Below are positions 1 to 6,726 of a DNA stretch of 11,710 nt, in pieces. The stretch is from contig JAKOUL010000036.1 in the NCBI GenBank assembly GCA_029776735.1, positions 1 to 11,710 of the forward strand. The letters are read 5' to 3'. This stretch comes from Dictyoglomota bacterium (GTDB lineage: Bacteria; Dictyoglomota; Dictyoglomia; Dictyoglomales; Dictyoglomaceae). A program made the position numbers and the translations under genes. The notes beneath the pieces were generated by a model, which was given only the letters and a program-made list of their open reading frames with translations, ran no database searches and was not told the DNA's origin. How positions within the stretch are numbered: position 1 is the stretch's first letter; every line of letters begins with the position of its first letter.

Positions 1-183
1 GAAGTTTATTCTGAAGAAAAAAGAGAGATTGATTTTTCAAGCCTTTCTCCAAGAGAGAAGGAAATTTTAATGTTACTTTTTTACTCAAACTTGAGTGAGA
101 GAGAAGCTGCATCTTTTCTGAAGATCTCAAGGAGTAGTGTTAGAGTTTATAAAAAAAGAGCAGTGGAGAAACTAAAATTTTGA
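1..183 (+). CDS. Sigma-70 region 4-like helix-turn-helix protein, C-terminal fragment
   Basis: Frame 1 is open from the window edge to the TGA at 181-183, giving the last 60 residues of a protein whose start lies outside. The fragment begins with a charged linker, then a segment starting LSPREKEIL, a Leu/Phe-rich helix, the turn LSEREAASFLKIS and a basic recognition helix SSVRVYKKRAVEKLKF. This is the typical shape of sigma-70 region 4 (ECF type) or of a LuxR-type helix-turn-helix, which binds the -35 element or an operator. The protein ends right after the DNA-binding helix, as sigma factors do. It lies just upstream of a small membrane protein and the MoxR gene, so it could be a local regulator of the envelope genes that follow, but that is inference. 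Without the N-terminal part a sigma factor cannot be told apart from a response regulator. Confidence 0.75.
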   Translation, partial: EVYSEEKREIDFSSLSPREKEILMLLFYSNLSEREAASFLKISRSSVRVYKKRAVEKLKF

Positions 184-195
184 GGTAAAATAATA

Positions 196-219
196 ATGTT
201 AGTAATGTTATGGAGGTAA
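196..219 (+). other. Possible 7-codon leader minigene
   Basis: ATG at 196 opens a seven-codon frame (MLVMLWR) ending in TAA at 217-219. A GAGGT Shine-Dalgarno-like stretch (182-186) overlapping the upstream TGA stop lies 9 bases before it, and its stop codon falls inside or next to the ribosome binding site of the next gene. It could couple translation of the two neighbours. It could equally be chance in AT-rich DNA; no expression evidence is available. Confidence 0.2.
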
Positions 220-224
220 AAAAA

Positions 225-416
225 ATGGAGCTTTATAGAGGTGTTTTAGTAATTCTCTTTATGGGACTTGTTTTAGAAATAATTGTATTTATTAATTATT
301 TCTCTCAAAATTTTTTTCCTTTTGAGTTTTACCTAAATATTTTTGATTTTGCAGTAACTGTAGGTGGGATAATATATATTGTGAGACATATGATAAAAAA
401 TATAAAGGGGAAATAG
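225..416 (+). CDS. Small membrane protein with two predicted helices, function unknown
   Basis: The start is set at ATG 225 (63 residues) rather than ATG 210, because GGAGGT at 212-217 lies 7 bases before ATG 225 and would be inside the longer reading. The protein has two hydrophobic segments, about residues 6-27 and 38-55, joined by a Phe/Asn-rich loop, and ends in a basic tail (RHMIKNIKGK). This predicts a small integral membrane hairpin. I do not recognise the family. It is separated from the sigma-like gene by 41 bases and from the MoxR gene by 4, so it is almost certainly co-transcribed with MoxR. A role as a membrane partner of the sigma-like protein (anti-sigma style) or of the MoxR/DUF58 machinery is possible but unsupported by any motif. 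Confidence 0.7.
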   Translation: MELYRGVLVILFMGLVLEIIVFINYFSQNFFPFEFYLNIFDFAVTVGGIIYIVRHMIKNIKGK

Positions 417-420
417 AATT

Positions 421-1383
421 ATGCAAAGTACATCACTGAGGGAAGTAACAGAAAAGATCAGATTATTAAAAGAAAATATTAAAAAGGTAATCATAGGGAA
501 GGACGATGTCATTGATTACGTGATCATTGCTCTTTTAAGTAAGGGAAATGTACTTCTTGAAGATGTTCCAGGAGTTGGAAAAACTGTGCTTGTGAAAGCT
601 TTAGCAGAGAGTATTGCACTTCAATTTAAGAGGATTCAATTTACTCCTGATACTATGCCATCAGATATTTTGGGTGTGAATGTTTTGAATGCAAAGACCT
701 TAGAGTTTGAATTTAAGCCTGGACCTGTATTTACAAATATTCTTCTTGCTGATGAGATAAATAGAACATCGCCACGTACTCAAGCAGGGCTTTTAGAGGC
801 TATGGATGAAGGTGGAGTTACCATTGATGGTACCTTTTATTCTCTTCCTAACCCCTTTATGGTAATTGCAACTCAAAATCCAAGGGAGCACTTTGGTACT
901 TATCCATTACCTGAATCTCAATTGGATAGATTTTTTATCTCTCTTTCCATGGGATATCTTCCAGCAGAACAAGAGGTACAAATGCTTGAATCTCAGAAAG
1001 TTATGCATCCCTTAGAGAGGGTAAAGCCTGTCTGGACAAGAGAAGATCTTCTTTCTGCCCAAGAAGAGGTAAGGAATGTATTTATTCATGAGGATATTCT
1101 TAATTATATTGTAAGCTTAACAAATGCTACCAGAGATGATCCAAGTTTTTCTTTGGGGGCAGGTCCCAGGGCATCCATATGTCTTATGAGAGGGGCACAA
1201 AGTTCTGCTCTTTCTGAGGGAAGAGATTATGTGAACCCAGAGGATGTGATTAAGGTAACTGTGCCTATCCTCGTTCATAGGGTAATACCAAAAGAGGGTG
1301 AAGGCACCAGTAGATCTGCAAGAGAGGAACTTCTAAAGGAAGTATTAAAGAAGGTAAAAATTCCTAAGGTTAGGATACCGTGA
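421..1383 (+). CDS. MoxR-family AAA+ ATPase
   Basis: MoxR proteins are AAA+ ATPases thought to act as chaperones in assembling or activating protein complexes, often with von Willebrand-type or DUF58 partners. The 320-residue product has the usual family length. Visible motifs are Walker A (DVPGVGKT, residues 48-55, K54), Walker B (LLADEIN, D111-E112), sensor 1 (ATQNP, N153), the LDRFF arginine-finger segment (R170) and sensor 2 (GAGPRAS, R250). A C-terminal helical lid follows. The ATG start has AAGGGG ten bases upstream, overlapping the end of the preceding small gene. The stop TGA overlaps the GTG start of the DUF58 gene by four bases, a sign of translational coupling. The order MoxR, DUF58, transglutaminase is widely conserved in bacteria. 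The client of this ATPase is unknown; an envelope role is inferred from the neighbours. Confidence 0.95.
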   Translation: MQSTSLREVTEKIRLLKENIKKVIIGKDDVIDYVIIALLSKGNVLLEDVPGVGKTVLVKALAESIALQFKRIQFTPDTMPSDILGVNVLNAKTLEFEFKPGPVFTNILLADEINRTSPRTQAGLLEAMDEGGVTIDGTFYSLPNPFMVIATQNPREHFGTYPLPESQLDRFFISLSMGYLPAEQEVQMLESQKVMHPLERVKPVWTREDLLSAQEEVRNVFIHEDILNYIVSLTNATRDDPSFSLGAGPRASICLMRGAQSSALSEGRDYVNPEDVIKVTVPILVHRVIPKEGEGTSRSAREELLKEVLKKVKIPKVRIP

Positions 1384-2465
1384 ATATTTTTATCTTTACT
1401 CCTTTAGGTTTTCTCCTTTTCGCAGGGAATTTTGCTATTATATTAATAGGTATAAATGTAAGTTCTGCTCCTATACTTTTAATGGCATCTTTTATATTAG
1501 GACTTTTCTTTTTAAATCTTCTTGAAGTTCTAATCCAACCTATTTCCTTAGCATTTTCTGTTAAGACACCTTTTTTAGTTATGGAAGGTGAAGAAGATCA
1601 TATAAATATCCAAGCAGAAAATAAAAGCAGAATTCCTAAAGGGCAAATATATATCATTTTAAATAAGGAAAAGATCCCTTTGATGGGCTTGAAGGGGAAG
1701 GAAAAGAAAGAAGTCTCTGTTCCCTACAGATTTGAAAAAAGAGGTGTTTTTTCTATAAATAAGTTAAAGGTAAGATATTCGGGAGTTTTGGGATTATTCT
1801 TTTGGGATAAGAATTATAAAGTAGATGCTAAGACCTATGTCTATCCTCTTTATTACCCTATTCCTAAGGAGATGTATTTGGTAGGAGATGGAAGTGGTAG
1901 ATCTTCTTATGTACTTTCCTCTTCAAAAGGTGAGGAGTTTCATTCTTTAAGAGATTATCAGCCTCAAGATCCTATAAAGATTATTTCCTGGAAGGCTTCT
2001 GCAAAGAGAGGCAAGCTTCTATCTAAGACCTTTGAGAGGCTTACTAAGAGGACACTTTCTATTCTTATTGACAACGTGGTTCCTAAAAAGGATGAAATAT
2101 CTGAAAAGGAGTTTGATCAGCTACTTAGATTTGTCCACTCTATTCTTCTATCCTCTTTCTCTATGAATATTCCTGTATATATCATGGATATGGAAAGAGA
2201 AAGTTTTTCCCCTCAGGATATTTATGAATTAAGAAGATTTTTAGGGGAGATAGAGCTTAAAGAGGGGGAGATGGTTAATATAGATTATGAGAATTTTGAT
2301 CTTGTTTTCTCTTTAAACTTTCCTTTTTGGGAAGGAAAATTAAAAAGTAATTCTCTTATTGGAGTTGAATTCCATAAATCTTATAAGAGCTCTTATTTTG
2401 CTATTTATACTCCAAATGAGAATCCCATGGAATTTTTAAATACGTTTTTTGTGAGAAACCAATAG
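1380..2465 (+). CDS. DUF58 domain membrane protein
   Basis: This 361-residue protein is the usual partner of MoxR ATPases. Two hydrophobic segments at residues 4-25 and 30-53 anchor it in the membrane; the rest is predicted to be soluble. A beta-rich stretch (about 60-165) containing RGVFSINKLKVRYSGVLGLF precedes the DUF58 signature: E186-F187, the L190-R191-D192-Y193 run, then IISWKASAKRGKLLSK around W204-K205. This is the family pattern ExxxLRxYxxGDxxRxIxWkxsAR with Gln-Asp replacing Gly-Asp. The region after it (ILIDN, D231) resembles the start of a von Willebrand A-like fold. The start codon is GTG, overlapping the MoxR stop by four bases, with only a weak AGGA at 1372-1375, so translation probably depends on coupling. 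The molecular role is not established; a structural or chaperone role in the envelope is inferred. Confidence 0.9.
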   Translation: MNIFIFTPLGFLLFAGNFAIILIGINVSSAPILLMASFILGLFFLNLLEVLIQPISLAFSVKTPFLVMEGEEDHINIQAENKSRIPKGQIYIILNKEKIPLMGLKGKEKKEVSVPYRFEKRGVFSINKLKVRYSGVLGLFFWDKNYKVDAKTYVYPLYYPIPKEMYLVGDGSGRSSYVLSSSKGEEFHSLRDYQPQDPIKIISWKASAKRGKLLSKTFERLTKRTLSILIDNVVPKKDEISEKEFDQLLRFVHSILLSSFSMNIPVYIMDMERESFSPQDIYELRRFLGEIELKEGEMVNIDYENFDLVFSLNFPFWEGKLKSNSLIGVEFHKSYKSSYFAIYTPNENPMEFLNTFFVRNQ

Positions 2466-2516
2466 GCTCTCATTTCTGGAATATTTTATGATGAGTTTGA
2501 AGATGAATAACTAAAC

Positions 2517-2546
2517 TTGAAAAAAATATAAATGATGAAGTAAAAT
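2517..2546 (+). promoter_or_regulatory. Candidate promoter for the transglutaminase gene
   Basis: TTGAAA (2517-2522), an 18-base spacer and TAAAAT (2541-2546) form a sigma-70-type promoter with one mismatch in each hexamer. It lies in the 91-base gap after the DUF58 gene. The predicted start near 2553 is only about 4 bases before ATG 2557, so the message would have almost no leader. That fits the lack of a good Shine-Dalgarno sequence there. AT-rich DNA produces such matches by chance, so confidence is moderate. Confidence 0.45.
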
Positions 2547-2556
2547 CTTTAGAGTT

Positions 2557-4602
2557 ATGAAAAGAAAAGGAATACGATATACAAAACAAAAGATAGAAGA
2601 TTCTATAGGTTTAAGAGCTACTATTTTCTACCTGATTATTGTTGCTACTACCTCTGTTTGGTATTTTGTAGGACTCTCTTCTCTATATGTGGTCTCTATT
2701 ATCTTTATAACTGCCGTAGGATACATTTTTAGCTATCTACAGAGAAGAAAAAACAATATTCTTTTGAAGATTCTAATGACTTTTGGAATGATCTACCTTC
2801 TAAGACAGTTTTTTATAGAACTGATAAGGAATCCTTTTGATCCTCGTATTCCCCTTGCTACCTTTCTTATAAATCTAAATGCTGTCCATAGTTTTGATCT
2901 ACCTACAAGGCTTGATCTTTCTTTTTCCTTTTTTGTAAGTTTTATTCTCATGGTAATTGCAGGAATTTTTGCTCGTGAATCTATCTTTATTGTCTTTCTT
3001 CTCTTTTTTATGATCGGAGTTATAATAACCCTTTCCTACTTAAATAATTACAAGGTATCTTCTAAATATATCTCAGGGGTTCTTCTTTGTGTTTCTTTTG
3101 TGGGCTTTTTAATATTTCCCATAATCCCCAAAAATATTAATATAGGTTTCAGACAAGATATAATGTCTCAGGTAGTAAGGAGACTGACAAATCTTCAAGG
3201 AGAGTTAAGAACTCCTTATTCTTATTCCACATCAAATCTTTATCGTTTGCCTGAGGGAAGAAGTATACCACCGCTTCCTTTTAATCCTGAGGAGTATTTT
3301 GGTTTTGCCCCATTTGTGGATTTAAGACAAAGGGGCAATCTTTCTTCTGCACTGGTTTTTAGAGTTCTCACTCCATGGGGAGTGTATCATCGTGGTCTTG
3401 CCTTTGATACTTATAATGGTTTTGGATGGTATCAAAATGAAGAAAAAGTACAAATGCTTAATACTGCTGAGCAGCCATTTATTCTTAACAAAAAATATAT
3501 GGCAGGAGAATATCTTGAAAGAGCCACTTATTTTGTGGAAAGAGATATGCCGAGTAATATTATATTTATTCCTAAAAATACCGGGAACCTTTATTTTCCC
3601 TCTCCCATTATCTATGTAGATTCTCAAGAGGGATATAGAGCACCTTTTGAAATCCCTAAGGGGCTTATATACTCCAGTTTTTATTCAAGCTCTTTTCCTT
3701 CTGCAGAAGAGCTTCTTAATGCGAAAGCCCCTGCTCCAAATGAGTTTAAGGATTACCTACAACTTCCCATTATACCCAAAAGAGTGATAGACCTTACCTT
3801 AAATATTACTAAAGATTACAATACTTCTTGGGAAAAGCTTACTGCCATAAAGAATTATCTTGAAGATAACCTTCTATACTCTTTGGATATTCCACCTCTT
3901 GGAGAGAACGAAGATGCAGTGGATAATTTCCTTTTTGTGACTAAGAGGGGGTATTGTGAACAGTTTGCCACTGCTTTTACAGTTATGGCAAGGATTATTG
4001 GGATTCCATCAAGATTTATTACAGGATACGGACCTGGAGATTTAAATCCATGGACAGGAATGTATGAGGTTAGAGTGAAAAATGCTCATGCTTGGGTAGA
4101 GGTTTATCTTGACCCCTTAGGCTGGATTCCTGTGGATCCTACACCTCTTTCTTCGGAAATTGTTACTCAAAGGAGTGGTGAAAGCTCTTTTAATTTTATT
4201 AATTTAATATTTAACTCATTAGTAGAGGTATTTCAAAATCTCTTTTTAGTATTATATAATTTTTCTTCGCATTACCTTTACATTGTAATTCCTATCATTA
4301 TAGTACTGATAATATTTTCTGTCCGCGCTCTCATAATATATATGAGAGCTAAAGAAGAAGATAGAATTTTCTCTCGGGTAATGAGAACTTTAAAACGGAG
4401 GCACTTAATAGAAGAAGATATTAGCCTTTATAATATGATTGCTCCTCTGGGAGATGATGGGAAAGAATTTGTTAGCACTTATTATGCGTTAAAATTTGCT
4501 CCTTTAGATGAGGAGCAAAAGAAAATTTATAGGACAAAACTTAAAGAATATGCCCAAAAATTAATATCTTCTTCCCGATCCAAGGATAAGATCCAAAATT
4601 AA
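2557..4602 (+). CDS. Membrane-anchored transglutaminase-like protein (TgpA type)
   Basis: This 681-residue protein has several N-terminal membrane segments (about 20-37, 41-60, 68-90, 121-138, 143-161 and 171-190), a large outer domain, one C-terminal membrane helix (about 573-596) and a cytoplasmic tail with a DUF4129-like position. The transglutaminase core (about 410-535) carries the papain-like triad: C467 in TKRGYCEQFATAF, H511 in NAHAWVEVYL and D527 in GWIPVDPTP. The domain should therefore be catalytically competent, cross-linking or hydrolysing an unknown substrate outside the membrane. In this gene order it is the standard third partner of MoxR and DUF58. ATG 2557 is the first start after an in-frame TGA at 2536-2538 and has no clear ribosome binding site; a candidate promoter lies just in front. 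The last 42 bases overlap the end of the convergent gene on the other strand. Confidence 0.92.
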   Translation: MKRKGIRYTKQKIEDSIGLRATIFYLIIVATTSVWYFVGLSSLYVVSIIFITAVGYIFSYLQRRKNNILLKILMTFGMIYLLRQFFIELIRNPFDPRIPLATFLINLNAVHSFDLPTRLDLSFSFFVSFILMVIAGIFARESIFIVFLLFFMIGVIITLSYLNNYKVSSKYISGVLLCVSFVGFLIFPIIPKNINIGFRQDIMSQVVRRLTNLQGELRTPYSYSTSNLYRLPEGRSIPPLPFNPEEYFGFAPFVDLRQRGNLSSALVFRVLTPWGVYHRGLAFDTYNGFGWYQNEEKVQMLNTAEQPFILNKKYMAGEYLERATYFVERDMPSNIIFIPKNTGNLYFPSPIIYVDSQEGYRAPFEIPKGLIYSSFYSSSFPSAEELLNAKAPAPNEFKDYLQLPIIPKRVIDLTLNITKDYNTSWEKLTAIKNYLEDNLLYSLDIPPLGENEDAVDNFLFVTKRGYCEQFATAFTVMARIIGIPSRFITGYGPGDLNPWTGMYEVRVKNAHAWVEVYLDPLGWIPVDPTPLSSEIVTQRSGESSFNFINLIFNSLVEVFQNLFLVLYNFSSHYLYIVIPIIIVLIIFSVRALIIYMRAKEEDRIFSRVMRTLKRRHLIEEDISLYNMIAPLGDDGKEFVSTYYALKFAPLDEEQKKIYRTKLKEYAQKLISSSRSKDKIQN

Positions 4603-4992
4603 GGTTATATTGCTTTTGTCTAAAGAAATCCTACTCCTATAATCATAGCTTGCTATAACTTCTTTTAGATATTTATAAATCTCCTCCCATTTCTCTATTA
4701 AGGTGTCCCAATCTTTTGGGGTTAACTTATCTCTAAAGAAGTTTAGATGAAAAAAGCAAAGATCCTGATAATTTCCACTAAAATGCTCTATTAAGCCCTT
4801 TTCTAACTCACATACGGGACAAATCTCCTTATGAGTAACATTTTCCCTTTTAAAGATGTCAATGTCAGGTTTCACTTTTATAGCTTCTTCCATATGGTTT
4901 TTACATAGGTAAATTTCAGTTTTAAGATTCTTATAATATTTCTCTTTCTCTTCTCTTATCTTTTTACATATGGGGCAATCATTAGTATTCAT
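4561..4992 (-). CDS. Cysteine-rich protein with two CxxC/CxxH modules, DUF6062-like
   Basis: This 143-residue protein has two copies of a CPxC...CxxH pattern: C6/C9 with C30/H33, and C58/C61 with C79/H82. Each set could bind one zinc ion. The arrangement resembles the neighbouring DUF6062 protein but with shorter loops. The C-terminal part, including the run SYDYRSR (residues 115-121), looks like the helical end of that family, so it is probably a diverged, shortened paralogue. Its ATG overlaps the end of the upstream gene by 11 bases, so it is co-transcribed and probably translationally coupled; only a weak AGAAGAA precedes it. It is soluble with no signal peptide. Its coding end overlaps the convergent transglutaminase gene by 42 bases. 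Function is unknown; zinc binding is an inference from the motif. Confidence 0.8.
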   Translation of the reverse strand: MNTNDCPICKKIREEKEKYYKNLKTEIYLCKNHMEEAIKVKPDIDIFKRENVTHKEICPVCELEKGLIEHFSGNYQDLCFFHLNFFRDKLTPKDWDTLIEKWEEIYKYLKEVIASYDYRSRISLDKSNITLILDLILGSGRRY

Positions 4993-5590
4993 TTCTTCTG
5001 CTCTCTAATATTCTAATTTTTTTTAGGAAGAGTTCTGCATGATTTTGCTTCCAAGGGAAAGTGCCATATAAATATTCAGGATATTTTTTAGGCTTATCTT
5101 TAAGGATAGGTTCCATCTTTTCCCACAAATTTTGATGTATAGAATTTTTAATTTTTTCTTTATGAGGTATACAAAAGCTATATGCTTTTTCTTTCCAAAA
5201 CTCAAAATCCTCTGAATTTTTTAAAATCTCCTCCAAATCTAAGATATATAAATTTTCATATTCCCTTTCTTTTTCACAGAATATACATTGTTTAATCTGA
5301 GGAATAACATTATTTTTTAGTGATGGGATTATTACATTTTTAGTAAGATCTTCTAAAAGGATACTTATTCCTAAAAGATCTTGGAAGCTTAAAAGTTGAA
5401 GGAAATGCCTCTCACATAAACCGTTATTTTTTCTTATAATTTCCCTTAGTTTGGGATCATTTATATTCTCATAAAGAAAATTCTCCATACTATTTCGTAT
5501 GGATTTTTCTATAAGGAAGCAAAGAGGACATCCTTCCCAAAGAAAAGATTCTTTCCATGCTATATATAAAAGATCCTTCTTTTTTACCAT
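4982..5590 (-). CDS. DUF6062 family protein
   Basis: The 202-residue product matches what I recall of DUF6062: an N-terminal GCPLC motif (C21, C24), then GLCERHF (C59, H62), a second CIFCEKE (C102, C105) and SFCIPH (C140, H143), ending in a PWK segment (179-181). The distance between the second Cys of each CxxC and the Cys of the matching CxxH is 35 residues in both halves, which argues for an internal duplication with two equal metal sites. Families of this sort are found in Clostridia and deep-branching thermophiles, and I know of no assigned function. ATG 5590 has no Shine-Dalgarno sequence, but an extended -10 element ends 8 bases before it, so the mRNA may be leaderless. No signal peptide or membrane segment is present. 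It is followed by a shorter relative in the same operon. Confidence 0.85.
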   Translation of the reverse strand: MVKKKDLLYIAWKESFLWEGCPLCFLIEKSIRNSMENFLYENINDPKLREIIRKNNGLCERHFLQLLSFQDLLGISILLEDLTKNVIIPSLKNNVIPQIKQCIFCEKEREYENLYILDLEEILKNSEDFEFWKEKAYSFCIPHKEKIKNSIHQNLWEKMEPILKDKPKKYPEYLYGTFPWKQNHAELFLKKIRILESRRNEY

Positions 5591-5598
5591 TTTCTATG

Positions 5599-5607
5599 AT
5601 TATATCA
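5599..5607 (-). promoter_or_regulatory. Extended -10 promoter directly before the DUF6062 gene
   Basis: Read on the minus strand, TGATATAAT runs from 5607 to 5599, a perfect -10 hexamer with the TGn extension. Only 8 bases separate it from ATG 5590. Transcription would start at or within two bases of the start codon. The -35 position (5622-5627, TTTATC) is weak, as is tolerated for extended -10 promoters. No ribosome binding site is present in those 8 bases. Confidence 0.6.
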
Positions 5608-5693
5608 TTTATTTTAATAGAGATAAATATTAATTTAAACATTTTTGTTAATAGCACTAATATATAGAGAGAATATAGTAAAAATCTTATTTC

Positions 5694-5722
5694 TTGACAC
5701 ATGCTTTTTACTCTGTTATAAT
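5694..5722 (+). promoter_or_regulatory. Consensus sigma-70 promoter for the M23 peptidase-bactofilin operon
   Basis: TTGACA (5694-5699), a 17-base spacer and TATAAT (5717-5722) match the housekeeping consensus at all twelve positions. TG at 5714-5715 adds an extended -10. The transcription start is expected near 5729, giving a leader of about 65 bases before ATG 5795. This predicts strong, largely constitutive expression of the two cell-shape genes unless the leader or a repressor limits it. Confidence 0.9.
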
Positions 5723-5749
5723 TTTACAAAAATTTAATATTGTTTTCTT

Positions 5750-5780
5750 AAGATTTGACTTTTCACAAAGATTTGACTTT
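5750..5780 (+). repeat. 13-bp direct repeat in the M23 peptidase leader
   Basis: AAGATTTGACTTT occurs at 5750-5762 and again, exactly, at 5768-5780, with starts 18 bases apart. Both copies lie downstream of the promoter and upstream of the ribosome binding site (GAGGTG, 5785-5790). The spacing is about 1.7 helical turns. Each copy contains TTGACT, a -35-like hexamer, but only a poor -10 (TTTGAT, 5778-5783) follows the first. The pair may be a regulator binding site or the trace of a short tandem duplication. Confidence 0.6.
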
Positions 5781-5794
5781 GATAGAGGTGTGAG

Positions 5795-6712
5795 ATGGCT
5801 AAAAAGCGAAAGTGGTGGAAAAGGAAGTTCTTTACTTTGGTGATTGTTCCCCACGACGCTTCTACCACTAAGGCACGTAGAATTCATATAAGTGCTGTAT
5901 TCATAATAGTTCTCGCTATAATAGGTCTTGTAAGTACCTCCGTAATACTCTATAGAGTTGCAAGTAATAAATTTAATGAGGTAAAACACTTAGAAGTATT
6001 GGAGCAAGTAACTGAGAAGCAGAAGGCTCAACTAAGAGAAATTGAAACTCTACGTAAAAAGCTAAAGGAGCTTGAAGAAACAGAGAAGAGACTAAAGGAT
6101 ACCCTTGGAATTAAAGGTATGATTCCTCTTCCCAAAGATACAAAACCTGTTTATTTAGGAATGGATAGTTTTCCTGATCAAAGTACTTTTGATTTTCAAA
6201 GAAAAATTGTAGAAGTTAAGACTTTAATTGGAGAAAAGGAAAAAGCGCTGGCTGAGATTGAGAAAGAGGTAGAAAGAAGAAAATCACTCCTTGCTGTGAC
6301 TCCCTCTCGCTGGCCTACTTTAGGATTTATAAGTTCTGGTTTTGGATGGAGATTTCATCCAATTTTTAAGAAAAAAGCCTTTCATTCAGGGGTTGACATT
6401 GTGGCTATTTGGGGATCACCTGTCTATGCTACTGCTGATGGATTTGTTGCTTATGTAGGCTGGGAAAGTGGATATGGGAAAGTAGTAAAAATAAACCATG
6501 GACGTGGAATAGTTACATATTATGCTCATTTATCCTCTTACTCGGTTAAAACAGGTCAGTATGTAAAAAAGGGACAACTTATAGGACATGTAGGAAGTAC
6601 AGGTACTAGTATCGGACCTCATCTCCATTATGAAGTAAGGAGAAATGGAAGTCCAGTGAACCCTAATGCATATCTTTCCGTGGATCTTATAAAGGTTGGT
6701 AAATTGTATTAA
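5795..6712 (+). CDS. Membrane-anchored M23 family (LytM-type) peptidoglycan endopeptidase
   Basis: M23 enzymes are zinc metallopeptidases that cut peptide cross-links in peptidoglycan. The 305-residue protein has a strongly basic N-terminus, one membrane helix at about 33-53 and a coiled coil at about 59-105. A second charged helix follows at about 134-165, then the catalytic LytM domain (about 175-298). Zinc ligands are H197 and D201 (HSGVD) and H278 (HLHYE); H245 and H276 complete the active site, so the enzyme looks active. The coiled-coil arrangement, with the domain outside the membrane, is common in cell-shape and division hydrolases. The gene has a consensus promoter and a GAGGTG ribosome binding site 4 bases from the ATG. 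A bactofilin gene follows 14 bases later. By analogy with bactofilin-M23 pairs in Helicobacter and Caulobacter, the two probably act together in local wall remodelling. Confidence 0.93.
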   Translation: MAKKRKWWKRKFFTLVIVPHDASTTKARRIHISAVFIIVLAIIGLVSTSVILYRVASNKFNEVKHLEVLEQVTEKQKAQLREIETLRKKLKELEETEKRLKDTLGIKGMIPLPKDTKPVYLGMDSFPDQSTFDFQRKIVEVKTLIGEKEKALAEIEKEVERRKSLLAVTPSRWPTLGFISSGFGWRFHPIFKKKAFHSGVDIVAIWGSPVYATADGFVAYVGWESGYGKVVKINHGRGIVTYYAHLSSYSVKTGQYVKKGQLIGHVGSTGTSIGPHLHYEVRRNGSPVNPNAYLSVDLIKVGKLY

Positions 6713-6726
6713 ATGGGGAGGCTTAC

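Noticed and set aside
195..210. AATGTTA repeated at 195-201 and 204-210
   Set aside because: A 7-base repeat in AT-rich sequence is too short to support a regulatory claim.
210..224. ATG at 210 as start of the small membrane protein
   Set aside because: GGAGGT at 212-217 would then be coding, and no ribosome binding site precedes 210 at suitable distance; ATG 225 is well placed.
2488..2514. 8-codon frame starting ATGATG in the gap before the transglutaminase
   Set aside because: No ribosome binding site and no sign of function; expected by chance in AT-rich DNA.
3322..3627. Frames on both strands inside the transglutaminase gene
   Set aside because: They overlap a well-supported coding region, have no ribosome binding site and match no known family.
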